Source: Acholeplasmataceae bacterium (GTDB lineage: Bacteria; Bacillota_I; Bacilli_A; Acholeplasmatales; Acholeplasmataceae). From it: a stretch of DNA of 42,536 nt. The notes below the pieces were generated by a model. It was given only the letters and a program-made list of their open reading frames with translations, was not told where the DNA came from and searched no databases. Shown here one piece after another: positions 1-9,115 of this stretch. Both the position numbers and the translations under genes were made by a program. Location: NCBI GenBank assembly GCA_018399615.1, contig JAGYNT010000003.1:1-42536 (forward strand), in the 5' to 3' direction. Positions within the stretch are counted from its first letter, which is position 1; each line of letters opens with the position of its first letter.

Positions 1-479
1 GGGAAAATGAAGTTGATGGTGTGGACTACTACTTCGTCGATAAGAAAACGTTTTTGACCCGTATTCGCGAGAACAAGTTTCTCGAATGGGCCGAATTCGT
101 CGGTCATTACTACGGAACGCCGCTCGACAAGGTTGAAGAACAACTCGATCAGGGGAAGGAAGTCGTCCTCGAGATCGAAGTCGAAGGAGCCCTTCAGGTA
201 CGCAAACAGATGAAGGATGCGGTTTTCATCTTCCTCGTGCCGCCCGGTAAGAAAGCGCTCTACGAACGACTTAAAAAACGAGGCACGGAACCTCTCCGGA
301 TGATCGAGAAACGGATGAAAAAAGCGGAGAGGGAATTTTTGCTCGCGCACAAGTACGACTATATCGTCGTCAACGACGAAGTACACAATGCCGCGGATCG
401 TATTATGGCGATCGTCAGAGCCGAGCACGCTCGAACGGAGCGAACGATACACAACTACATGAAGATGATAGGAGAGTGA
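1..479 (+). CDS. gmk: guanylate kinase, 5'-truncated by window edge
   Basis: In-frame translation from nt 3 reads ENEVDGVDYYFVDKKTF...FLEWAEFVGHYYGTPLDKVEEQLDQGKEVVLEIEVEGALQVRK, typical Gmk lid/core; followed by rpoZ. Confidence 0.95.
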   Translation, partial: ENEVDGVDYYFVDKKTFLTRIRENKFLEWAEFVGHYYGTPLDKVEEQLDQGKEVVLEIEVEGALQVRKQMKDAVFIFLVPPGKKALYERLKKRGTEPLRMIEKRMKKAEREFLLAHKYDYIVVNDEVHNAADRIMAIVRAEHARTERTIHNYMKMIGE

Positions 480-483
480 ACAC

Positions 484-699
484 ATGATCAAGAACCAGGA
501 TGGTTTGCGTTACCCGTCGATCGATGATCTTCTCAAGAAAATCGATTCGAAATACAAGCTCGTCTATGCCGCCAGCAAAGTCGCCGGCATCCTCGAACAC
601 GACAACTTGCGAGTCGAGGGCGCCAAATGCGTGCAGAGCGTCGGCATCGCACTCGAGGAAATCCTCGATGACCGGGTTACGATTGAATTCGAGACGTAA
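484..699 (+). CDS. rpoZ: DNA-directed RNA polymerase omega subunit
   Basis: 71 aa, RYPSIDDLLKKIDSKYKLVYAASKVAG..., directly after gmk. Confidence 0.9.
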   Translation: MIKNQDGLRYPSIDDLLKKIDSKYKLVYAASKVAGILEHDNLRVEGAKCVQSVGIALEEILDDRVTIEFET

Positions 700-780
700 A
701 AAGGAAGCGCTCATCACATCGATGGGCTCTTTTTAAACAGTTCCCGGTCGACCTGACCGGGAAAACCAAGGGATGACTCC

Positions 781-2505
781 ATGGATTTCCGTACCAAACT
801 CAATCTCTTGCCGGATGCGCCCGGTTGTTATCTGATGAAAGATGACAAGGACCAGGTCATCTATGTCGGCAAGGCCAAAAACCTTAAGAAACGCGTCAAA
901 TCGTATTTTATCGGCGCACACAATGAAAAGACGACGCTTCTCGTTTCCGAGATTCGCGATTTTTCTTTTGTCATGACGAACAGCGAACACGAATCCTTGA
1001 TTCTCGAGCTCAATCTGATCAAGGAACACATGCCGAAATACAACATAAGGCTCGCGGATGACAAGACATATCCCTATATCGAGCTTACGGAAGAGCGTTA
1101 TCCGAAGCTTAAGGTGGTTCGTAAGAAAAAGCCCAGTGGACGTCTTTTCGGACCCTATCCGAATGTGTACGGAGCGCGTGAGACGGTGCGGTTGCTCAAT
1201 CGTCTCTATCCTTTGCGGAAATGCGATACGCTTCCGAAAAAAGAGTGTCTCTACTATCATATCGGTCAGTGTCTCGCGCCTTGCATTTTTCCGGATGTCG
1301 ATTTCGGATCCCATATCAAAGAGATCGTCCGCTTTCTGAAAGGCGACACCAAGGATGTGCTCGACCGTCTCCACAAGGAGATGGAAGAGGCGAGTTCGTC
1401 CCTGTCTTTCGAGAAGGCGGCCGAGTATCGGGACATGATCGGGCATATCGAAGAGACGACCAGAAAACAGGTTATCAATCTGAGCGATTTCAAGGACCGG
1501 GATGCCGTCGGTTACGCGCATGACGTCGACGATGTCGCCTTGCAGATTTTGATGATGCGTCAGGGAAAGATCGTCGATCATCACCATATCGTCTTTTCCT
1601 ATGTCGGCGATCCGATGGAATCGGCTCTGAGCTACTTGCAGCAGTACTATGAATCGGTCAGCCTCGATGAGATTCTCTTTGAGGATTCGTTCGCAGGTGA
1701 AGACCTGTCTTCCCTGTTCAAGAAGGCGTTCATCCCCCGGAGGGGTCCGAAGAAACACGTGACCGATCTCGCTCACAAGAACGCCGCGTATGACCTCATG
1801 CACCACCATGAGATCTATCGCCACAAGGATGAGAGAAAACAGGAGGCGATGAGGGAATTGAATGAAATCATCGGACGCACGGTCGAACGGATCGAAGTGT
1901 TCGACAACGCCCAGCTTTTCGGCACGTCGCCGATTTCCGCGATGATTCTCTATGAAAACGGCTTCGACAAGAACAATTATCGGAAATACCACCTCAAGAC
2001 CACGACCGACGACGACTATCAGGCCATGCGTGAAGTGACGTATCGTCGCTATCAGCGCCTATTGCTCGAAGAGAAGACCATGCCCGATCTCGTTTTGGTC
2101 GATGGCGGACTCGGCCAGGTCCGGGCCGCCCAAGACGTGCTTTTCGAACTGATGGTCGACCTACCGGTCGCCGGATTGAAGAAGAACAGCAGGCATCAAC
2201 TCGAAGCGCTTATTTACAACGATCGAAGCTATGCGCTCTTGAAACACAGTCCGCTCTACAAATTGCTCGGGAAACTCAGTGAAGAGGTTCACCGCTTCGC
2301 CATCGATTTCCACCGGAAGACCCGCAAGAAGAAGACGATCGCTTCGCCGCTCGACCGCATACCGGGAATCGGACCCAAACGCAAGCGCATGCTGCTCGAA
2401 CATTTCGAAACGATGGATAAACTCAAAAACGCGAGCGATACTGAACTGAAAAGTCTCGGATTGCCGGAAAACGTCATCAAAGCCATGAAGGAGGTCATTT
2501 CATGA
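781..2505 (+). CDS. uvrC: excinuclease ABC subunit C
   Basis: GIY-YIG N-terminus (PGCYLMKDDKDQVIYVGKAKNLKKRVKSYF), UvrC core (LVLVDGGLGQV), C-terminal HhH (IPGIGPKRKRMLLEHF). Confidence 0.96.
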   Translation: MDFRTKLNLLPDAPGCYLMKDDKDQVIYVGKAKNLKKRVKSYFIGAHNEKTTLLVSEIRDFSFVMTNSEHESLILELNLIKEHMPKYNIRLADDKTYPYIELTEERYPKLKVVRKKKPSGRLFGPYPNVYGARETVRLLNRLYPLRKCDTLPKKECLYYHIGQCLAPCIFPDVDFGSHIKEIVRFLKGDTKDVLDRLHKEMEEASSSLSFEKAAEYRDMIGHIEETTRKQVINLSDFKDRDAVGYAHDVDDVALQILMMRQGKIVDHHHIVFSYVGDPMESALSYLQQYYESVSLDEILFEDSFAGEDLSSLFKKAFIPRRGPKKHVTDLAHKNAAYDLMHHHEIYRHKDERKQEAMRELNEIIGRTVERIEVFDNAQLFGTSPISAMILYENGFDKNNYRKYHLKTTTDDDYQAMREVTYRRYQRLLLEEKTMPDLVLVDGGLGQVRAAQDVLFELMVDLPVAGLKKNSRHQLEALIYNDRSYALLKHSPLYKLLGKLSEEVHRFAIDFHRKTRKKKTIASPLDRIPGIGPKRKRMLLEHFETMDKLKNASDTELKSLGLPENVIKAMKEVIS

Positions 2506-3320
2506 GACGGATCATCTGGAGCGTCGATTACAGAAAGAAAGTGTTCTATGTCGTGATTCACGGAAGAAAAACAGGGTTTTATCACGACCAATCGCCTGTG
2601 AACTCTTTTTCAATCATCTCAGACGTGGCGTACTCGTCGATTTCGCCGTCTATCACAAAAGAAAATCGGCAAGGAACGGTTCACGCAAAGTCGCCCTATT
2701 TCATCCAGATCATTTCCTTGCGTCTATTTCGTGCACTATATGACCTGATCGCGCTCGAAACGACATGGAGGGGTGCTCGCAGGCAATGAGCACGTATCAT
2801 TCATCGATTTCGAGATGACGATGCCGGAGTACCGACCCAAGCAATTCCGCTCCGAGATCATTCAGGTCGGATACGCGCTCATGAAGTCGAGAAAGGACAT
2901 CGAGTTCGCCGACGGATGTGCAGTATTGCCCAAAACGACCGTTTTCGACCAGACGGACGAAACGATTTCGAAAATCGACGACGAGCTCTTTTTCAATGGT
3001 GACGGTGTCTTTCTATGATCGCCTCAGGCGATCATCGAAGCGCATCATCCGAAACTCGTCGTCACGAGAAACGACCTTACGGCACTCGAAGACTCTATCG
3101 CCTGCATGAAAAAAAGCCGCTTACGAGAAAGAAAGCGACTTTGTCGATCTGGTGAACTGCGCAAGGGACTATTACAACCTCAAAGAGACTGACCTCGGGC
3201 TTTTTCAAGGCATGTACAAGACATACTACGACAACAACGACTTGCGAGAAACACGATGCCGAAGACGACGCGCTCGTTACGAGTGCGTCTTCGAGCAGTT
3301 CATCAGACCAGTCACAGCGA
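2502..3320 (+). pseudogene. DEDDh 3'-5' exonuclease-domain protein, fragmented over several frames
   Basis: Pieces in different frames: MRRIIWSVDYRKKVFYVVIHGRKTGFY; HVSFIDFEMTMPEYRPKQFRSEIIQVGYALM (Exo I motif); AIIEAHHPKLVVTRNDLTALEDSI; CARDYYNLKETDLGLFQGMYKTYY; KHDAEDDALVT (Exo III H..D motif). 3' limit approximate. Confidence 0.7.
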
Positions 3321-3328
3321 AGATGAAT

Positions 3329-5014
3329 CTATTGTTGTTTGAGATCGACGATCGGAATGACCAAAGGCCTTCTGAGCGTCATCTCATAGATCTTCTGATT
3401 GAGGCGTTCGGTAACGCCTTTTTTCATGTTCAATTCGTTCAGGGTCTTGTTTTTAAGTTCCTGCATGACGACTTCTTTGGCCTCATTGGCGAGACTCGCG
3501 GTAATCGCTTCGTTTCCCTTCATGTAGATGAAACCACGGGAAATGACGGTCGGGCCGTTGACCATGCGCATCTTTTCCGAGTCGATCGAGAGAATGACGG
3601 TGAAAAGACCTTCTTCGCTTAAAAGTTTACGTTCTTTCAAGACGATCGAACCGATATCGCCGATACCCGTACCGTCGATATAGACTTCGCCGACCTGGAC
3701 TTTTCCGGCCGCACGCAAACCCTCTTTGTTGATCGCGGCGACGTCACCGTTGTCCATGACGAGAATGTTTTCCGGCTTCACGCCACAGTCGATCGCGAGA
3801 TCGCGGTGGTGCTTGAGCATGCGGTGTTCGCCGTGAATGGGTATGAAGAGTTTCGGTTTGGTCAGGCTCAGCATCAGTTTCAGATCGTTTTGCGTACCGT
3901 GTCCGGACGTATGCGTGTCGGCGAGCGGTCCATGCGTGATGACTTCGACGCCGAGACGGAAAAGCTGGTTGATCGTCCGGTTGATGCCTTCCTGATTTCC
4001 GGGAATCGGTGAAGAGGAGAAGATGACCGTGTCGCCGGGGATGACTTTGATCTGACGGTGTGATCCGTTGGCGATACGACTGAGCGCGGCGAACGGTTCG
4101 CCTTGTGATCCGGTTACGAGAATGGTCAGTTCGTTTGCCGGAACGCGATTGACCTGGTCGGCTTCGATGATCGTTCCCTTGGGAGCCTTGATGTATCCGG
4201 TCTGTTGACCGGCTTCGATGGCGCGTTCCATGCTGCGACCGAATACGGCGACTTTGCGTTTGTTCAGGATGGACGCTTCGATGATCTGTTGGATCCGATA
4301 GAGGTTCGAAGAGAACGTGGCGATCAGAATACGCCCTTCAAGCCGCGAAAACAGTTCGGTGATCGATTTGCCGATCTTGCTTTCGGATTGTGTCAAGGTG
4401 TTCTGTTCGGCATTGGTCGAATCGGAGAGCAGGCACAGTACGCCTTCCTTGCCGATTTCGGCGAGTTTGTCGAATTCGGCGGGGGGGCCGACCGGTGTGA
4501 AGTCGATCTTGAAGTCGCCGGTATGGAACAGAATGCCTTGCGGCGTCCGAAAAACGATGCCGAACATGTCGGGAATCGAATGGTTGAGACGGATGAACGA
4601 GATTTCGACGTTTTTGAACTGATACGTGTAATAGCTCTTGTATTCTTCGATTTGCGGGGACTTGACATCGCTGTGTTCGACGAATTTGTGTTCGATCAGG
4701 TCGACGGCTATGCCGGATGCATAGATTTTGGGTATCTCGATCTTGCGAAGCAGATACGGGATACCACCGATGTGATCCTCGTGTCCGTGCGTGATAAAGA
4801 GACCGACGATCCGGTCCTGGTTTTCAACGACGTATTGGTAGTCGGGGATGACGTAGTCGATTCCGAGCAAGTGCTCATCCGGGAAAAGAATACCGGAGTC
4901 GACGATGAATATCTGGTCCTCGATCTCGTAGATGTACATGTTCTTGCCGACTTCGCCGAGACCTCCTAACGCAAAAACGCCGATCTCACCGGTCTTAAGC
5001 AGTGGATTTTTCAT
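3329..5014 (-). CDS. rnjA: ribonuclease J
   Basis: 561 aa metallo-beta-lactamase/beta-CASP: ITHGHEDHIGGIPYLL, LLSDSTNAEQ, GSQGEPFAALSRIANG, HTSGHGTQNDLKLML; GGAGG RBS upstream. Confidence 0.95.
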   Translation of the reverse strand: MKNPLLKTGEIGVFALGGLGEVGKNMYIYEIEDQIFIVDSGILFPDEHLLGIDYVIPDYQYVVENQDRIVGLFITHGHEDHIGGIPYLLRKIEIPKIYASGIAVDLIEHKFVEHSDVKSPQIEEYKSYYTYQFKNVEISFIRLNHSIPDMFGIVFRTPQGILFHTGDFKIDFTPVGPPAEFDKLAEIGKEGVLCLLSDSTNAEQNTLTQSESKIGKSITELFSRLEGRILIATFSSNLYRIQQIIEASILNKRKVAVFGRSMERAIEAGQQTGYIKAPKGTIIEADQVNRVPANELTILVTGSQGEPFAALSRIANGSHRQIKVIPGDTVIFSSSPIPGNQEGINRTINQLFRLGVEVITHGPLADTHTSGHGTQNDLKLMLSLTKPKLFIPIHGEHRMLKHHRDLAIDCGVKPENILVMDNGDVAAINKEGLRAAGKVQVGEVYIDGTGIGDIGSIVLKERKLLSEEGLFTVILSIDSEKMRMVNGPTVISRGFIYMKGNEAITASLANEAKEVVMQELKNKTLNELNMKKGVTERLNQKIYEMTLRRPLVIPIVDLKQQ

Positions 5015-5043
5015 TTGATAATCCTCCAGTAACGAGTTTATAC

Positions 5044-5080
5044 ACTACCATTGTATAATAAAAGATGTGAAAATGGTAGT
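5044..5080. repeat. 9-bp perfect inverted repeat ACTACCATT / AATGGTAGT in the rnjA-HAD divergent intergenic region
   Basis: ACTACCATT at 5044-5052 and AATGGTAGT at 5072-5080, 19-nt spacer. Confidence 0.75.
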
Positions 5081-5112
5081 CGTATGCTCGATTATGTTAT
5101 AATTATTTTGAG

Positions 5113-5889
5113 GTGAATACCATCAGGACAATCATATTTTTCGATGTTGACAATACGATTTTCAGTAACGCCGAAGGGATTGTTCCCGATGACACGAAGC
5201 GATTGCTTGCCGAGTTGTCGAAACGAAAGGATGTCACTTTGGGTCTTGCGACCGGACGGGGCAACACGAAACTCTCGGTCATCGCGGATGTTCTCGGTTT
5301 TTTTACGTATCGGGTCCTGATCAATGGCGCGGTCGTTTACAGAAACGATGAGATCATCTACGATCAACCGATTTGTCCAACCGATATCGATGACGTGTTG
5401 AAATGTGTCGATTCGAGCGTCGGAATGGTCGGTCTCGAAAGCGAGGCCGTCAACGTCTTCGATGAAAGGGTTGCTCTCGGCATGCAGGAAATCCGGGGGA
5501 ATGTTCCCGTCGTCGATCCCTCTTTCCACCTTAAGAACAAGGTCTACCAGATGTGGATCTTCACGGATCATGCGACGGATCTGACGACCATTCACGAAAA
5601 ACTTACCAAGTTTTCGCTCTATCCCTGGCACAAGGGCGGAGCCGACTTCATCTACAAGCATATCAACAAGGCCGACGGGATCAAGCGCGTACTTGACGGT
5701 GAAACGGATTACCGGTTGATCTGTGTCGGAGATGGGGCGAATGACGTCCGGATGATCGAAATGGCGGATATCGGAATCGCGATGGCAAACAGTCGCTTTC
5801 CGGAACTCAAAGAAAAAGCCGACCACATCGCACCGCACGTGCTTGAGCATCGACTCTATGCGTTTTTCAAAACGTTGAACCTCATTTAG
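5113..5889 (+). CDS. HAD-superfamily hydrolase, Cof-like
   Basis: FFDVDNTIFSN (DxD motif), LATGRGNTKL, CVGDGANDVRMIEMADIGIAMANS; GTG start. Confidence 0.88.
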   Translation: MNTIRTIIFFDVDNTIFSNAEGIVPDDTKRLLAELSKRKDVTLGLATGRGNTKLSVIADVLGFFTYRVLINGAVVYRNDEIIYDQPICPTDIDDVLKCVDSSVGMVGLESEAVNVFDERVALGMQEIRGNVPVVDPSFHLKNKVYQMWIFTDHATDLTTIHEKLTKFSLYPWHKGGADFIYKHINKADGIKRVLDGETDYRLICVGDGANDVRMIEMADIGIAMANSRFPELKEKADHIAPHVLEHRLYAFFKTLNLI

Positions 5890-6373
5890 TCATCCGCAGA
5901 CGTTCCTGGACGTCATGAATGATCTCTTTCGGGACGTAGGGTGAGATATCGGCGTGATGCGTGACGAGTTCCTTGATGGCCGAGGATGAGACGAAGTGAT
6001 TTCTGGACGATGGGAAAAGGATCATCGTTTCGATATTTCTGTTGATGTTGCGGTTGAACTGGTAGAGCATGTATTCGTTCTCGTAGTCCTGGATGTTTCT
6101 CAGTCCGCGAACCATCAGGTTGATGCCATGTCTTTGGGCATAGCGAACGACGAGGTCCTTGGTCGATGCGACAAGGATGTTCTTGACGTCCTTGGTTACC
6201 CGCTCGATCATCAATTCGTTCTTCGCTTGAAAACGTCGGAGTCTTGCGGACGTTGTCGGCGACAATGACGTGGAGTTCGTCGACGAGTCTTGCCGCACGT
6301 TTGATGACATCAAGGTGACCGGATCGTAAGTGGGATCGAAAGTTCCTGATATACGGCTTTTGTCATAGTTTTC
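5882..6373 (-). pseudogene. coaD: phosphopantetheine adenylyltransferase, N-terminus disrupted by indels (real or consensus error)
   Basis: C-terminal two thirds intact ([63 protein letters not shown]); N-terminal MTKAVY / GTFDP / [23 protein letters not shown] fall in different frames. Confidence 0.8.
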
Positions 6374-6430
6374 TACCTCATTTCAAGTAATAGTATAACA
6401 CAAAACATAATTTAAAAAGGAGTAAATCAG

Positions 6431-6816
6431 ATGCAACTCGTAAAAGTATTGTCATTCAACTGTTGCTGTTCGTAGCGTTTTTCATTATGGCGATTAACAT
6501 CGGAGTTAATACTACGCGCGGGGAGACGAGTGGCCTTGAAGTTGAGCTATGTTCTTCTTGAATCTTCGGTTTGTTTATCATTTTCGGAATTCGATCTATC
6601 GAAGTACGGATTCACGAACGTCGATCATCACGAAGAAAGAACTCGATCTCGTGAAGTATCCACATATGGATATTTCGGCTTTACATCCTGCAGATGATCA
6701 TGACCTCCGTCGTTGAAAACGAAGGGATTCTCGACCTTGTCGTGATCGTCATCGTGGCTTTGCTGATCGGCATTTCCGGTTTCGGAGCCTACGTCCTGAA
6801 ACGCATTCTCGGCTAA
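6431..6816 (+). pseudogene. small membrane protein gene, frameshifted
   Basis: RBS-like AAAAAGGAG before ATG; out-of-frame hydrophobic segments IVIQLLLFVAFFIMAINIGV and ILDLVVIVIVALLIGISGFGAYVLKRILG*, followed by a strong terminator. Confidence 0.45.
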
Positions 6817-6840
6817 GCGTGCTTCGGCACGCTTTTTTTA
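6815..6840 (+). terminator. intrinsic terminator
   Basis: AAGCGTGC-TTCG-GCACGCTTTTTTTA hairpin plus T-tract. Confidence 0.9.
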
Positions 6841-6891
6841 TCTGTCTGATGCGCATGGTATAATGGAGGATAAAGAAGGAGGAACAAACGG

Positions 6892-9048
6892 ATGAGCAAA
6901 CTCATATTCGTATCGAATCGTTTGCCCGTGACGGTGAAAAAACAGCGGAATAAAATCACGTATCAGGAGAGTGTCGGAGGGCTCGCTACGGGACTCAAGC
7001 AGTTTCACGAACAAGGCGACAGTCTCTGGATCGGGTGGCCGGGGATTTCATCCGATCGCACGACTCAGAGCGAACGGGAAACGATCCGAGAGAAGCTTGA
7101 AAAAGACTTTCAGTGCGATCCCGTATATTTGTCCGAGAAGGAAATCGAACGCTACTACGAGGGTTATTCGAACCGGACGATCTGGCCGCTCTTCCATTAT
7201 TTTCCCAATAAGACCGACTACGAGGCCAAGACGTTCAAGGCGTATCGGAAAGTCAACGAACGTTTCTTCGAGGCACTCGAACCGTTCATTGAAAACGACT
7301 CGGTCATCTGGGTCCACGATTATCAGCTGATGCTGTTGCCGGCGCTCATCAAGGAAAACCATCCGAATGTCAAGATCGGGTTCTTTCTTCACATCCCTTT
7401 TCCGTCCTATGAGATCTTTCGCCTGCTCGTCGATCGGGAGGCGATCATCAAAGGCTTGCTCGGTGCCGATCTGATCGGTTTTCACACGTACGGATATGTG
7501 CGCCACTTTTTGAGCAGCGTCCGAAGGTTGCTCAATATCGAGCACCATCTCTACAAGCTGAACTACAATGACCGAGTCATCGAAGTCGATGCGTTTCCCA
7601 TGGGAATCGACTACGATCACTTCAACCGATTTATCGATCATGAAACAAACGGGCCATCCCATACGAGGATGAAGACGATTCTTTCCGTCGATCGTCTCGA
7701 TTACACGAAAGGCATCATCGAGCGGATCCGCGCATTCGAGCATCTCTTGAAAAAGTATCCGAGATATCGGCGAAAGGTTCGCCTGCATCTGATCGTCGCA
7801 CCTTCGCGCGATACGCTCGGGTCGTATGAGATCCTGAAAAAACGAATCGAGGAAATCGTCAGCGAAGTCAATGGGAAATACGGAGATTTCGAATGGATGC
7901 CCATCTGGTTTTTATACCAGCGTTTCTCGCAAGCCGATCTGATTCGTTATTATCGTGACGCGGAAGTCATGCTCGTCACGCCGATTCGTGACGGCATGAA
8001 TCTCGTTGCCAAGGAATATATCGCGAGCAGAAAGGATAAGCTCGGTATGCTCGTGATCAGTGAAACGGCGGGCGCGGCGAGTGAACTGAGCGAAGCGATC
8101 ATCGTCAACACGAATGATCTTGAAGGCGTGGCCCAGGGGATCAGACAGGCGCTCGACATGAACAGGGAACAACAACGGACGCGCAATCAGATCATGCATC
8201 AGAGGCTCAAACGATATGATGTCGGTTTCTGGGCGAGTGAGTTTTTGAGCAGGCTCGAACGGATCGAGCCGCACGTATCGCTCGACTTGGCCGGAGAAAA
8301 GGCGATCAGGTCCATCGTTTCCGCTTACAAAGAAAGCGAACGACGGCTGTTGTTGCTGGACTATGACGGTACGCTCGTCGATTTCAAACCGATTCCGAGC
8401 CAGGCCTATCCGAAGAGCGGACTCAAGAAACGTCTGAAAGCGCTCATCGATGATGAAAAGAACCATGTCGTCATCATTTCGGGAAGGGATCAGAGAACGC
8501 TGGAGAAGTGGTTCGGTTCTTTCGATATCGAGTTGTTCGCCGCTCACGGCCTGTGGCATCGGCCCCGTGGGGGCTCGTGGCACATGACGCTATCGATCGA
8601 TAACGATTGGAAAAAAGCCGTCATACATATTTTGCAGCGATTCGTCGACCGTATGCCTGGGGCGCTGATCGAAGAGAAGACGCATGCACTCGCCCTGCAT
8701 TACCGGAATTGCGAACCGGAGATGGTAGCGGTCAAACTCGGTGAACTCAAGGATGCGCTTCTGTCCTTTCAGGAATCGACGCAGATCGAAGTCCAGCAGG
8801 GCCATATGGTGCTCGAGGTCAAGGACCAGAGGATCAACAAAGGCATTGCCCAATCGGTTCTCTTCGATCGCGGAAACTATGACTTCGTCCTTGCCGCAGG
8901 CGACGACCAGACCGATGAGGATGCATTCAACGTGCTAAAAAGGATTCGTCTTACCGAATCAAGATCGGATACGGCGATACGCGCGCGAACTATCGGTTGC
9001 TCGAAGTCGGGGGATTTCACGAACCTGTTGGATCGATTCATCGCTTGA
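6892..9048 (+). CDS. bifunctional trehalose-6-phosphate synthase/phosphatase (GT20 plus TrePP HAD domain)
   Basis: LIFVSNRLPVTV...SVGGLATGL, VWVHDYQLMLLPALI-like segment, HIPFPSYEIFR, LSVDRLDYTKGI; C-terminal LLLLDYDGTLVDF, VIISGRDQRTLEKWF, AAGDDQTDEDAF. Confidence 0.93.
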   Translation: MSKLIFVSNRLPVTVKKQRNKITYQESVGGLATGLKQFHEQGDSLWIGWPGISSDRTTQSERETIREKLEKDFQCDPVYLSEKEIERYYEGYSNRTIWPLFHYFPNKTDYEAKTFKAYRKVNERFFEALEPFIENDSVIWVHDYQLMLLPALIKENHPNVKIGFFLHIPFPSYEIFRLLVDREAIIKGLLGADLIGFHTYGYVRHFLSSVRRLLNIEHHLYKLNYNDRVIEVDAFPMGIDYDHFNRFIDHETNGPSHTRMKTILSVDRLDYTKGIIERIRAFEHLLKKYPRYRRKVRLHLIVAPSRDTLGSYEILKKRIEEIVSEVNGKYGDFEWMPIWFLYQRFSQADLIRYYRDAEVMLVTPIRDGMNLVAKEYIASRKDKLGMLVISETAGAASELSEAIIVNTNDLEGVAQGIRQALDMNREQQRTRNQIMHQRLKRYDVGFWASEFLSRLERIEPHVSLDLAGEKAIRSIVSAYKESERRLLLLDYDGTLVDFKPIPSQAYPKSGLKKRLKALIDDEKNHVVIISGRDQRTLEKWFGSFDIELFAAHGLWHRPRGGSWHMTLSIDNDWKKAVIHILQRFVDRMPGALIEEKTHALALHYRNCEPEMVAVKLGELKDALLSFQESTQIEVQQGHMVLEVKDQRINKGIAQSVLFDRGNYDFVLAAGDDQTDEDAFNVLKRIRLTESRSDTAIRARTIGCSKSGDFTNLLDRFIA

Positions 9049-9070
9049 AAAAGCTTGTTTCATCAGATAG

Positions 9071-9106
9071 AAAAGCCCCTCAGGTCCCAAAGGGATCCAG
9101 GGCTTT
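9071..9106. terminator. bidirectional intrinsic terminator between convergent otsAB-like gene and lipoprotein gene
   Basis: AAAAGCCCCTCAGGTCCCAAAGGGATCCAGGGCTTT imperfect stem with A/T-rich flanks on both sides. Confidence 0.75.
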
Positions 9107-9115
9107 CTTTCGTGA

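Noticed and set aside
733-1992. 419-aa minus-strand ORF opposite uvrC
   Set aside because: Antisense shadow of a clear UvrC; no recognisable domain.
4205-4969. 254-aa plus-strand ORF
   Set aside because: Antisense to intact rnjA; no family resemblance.
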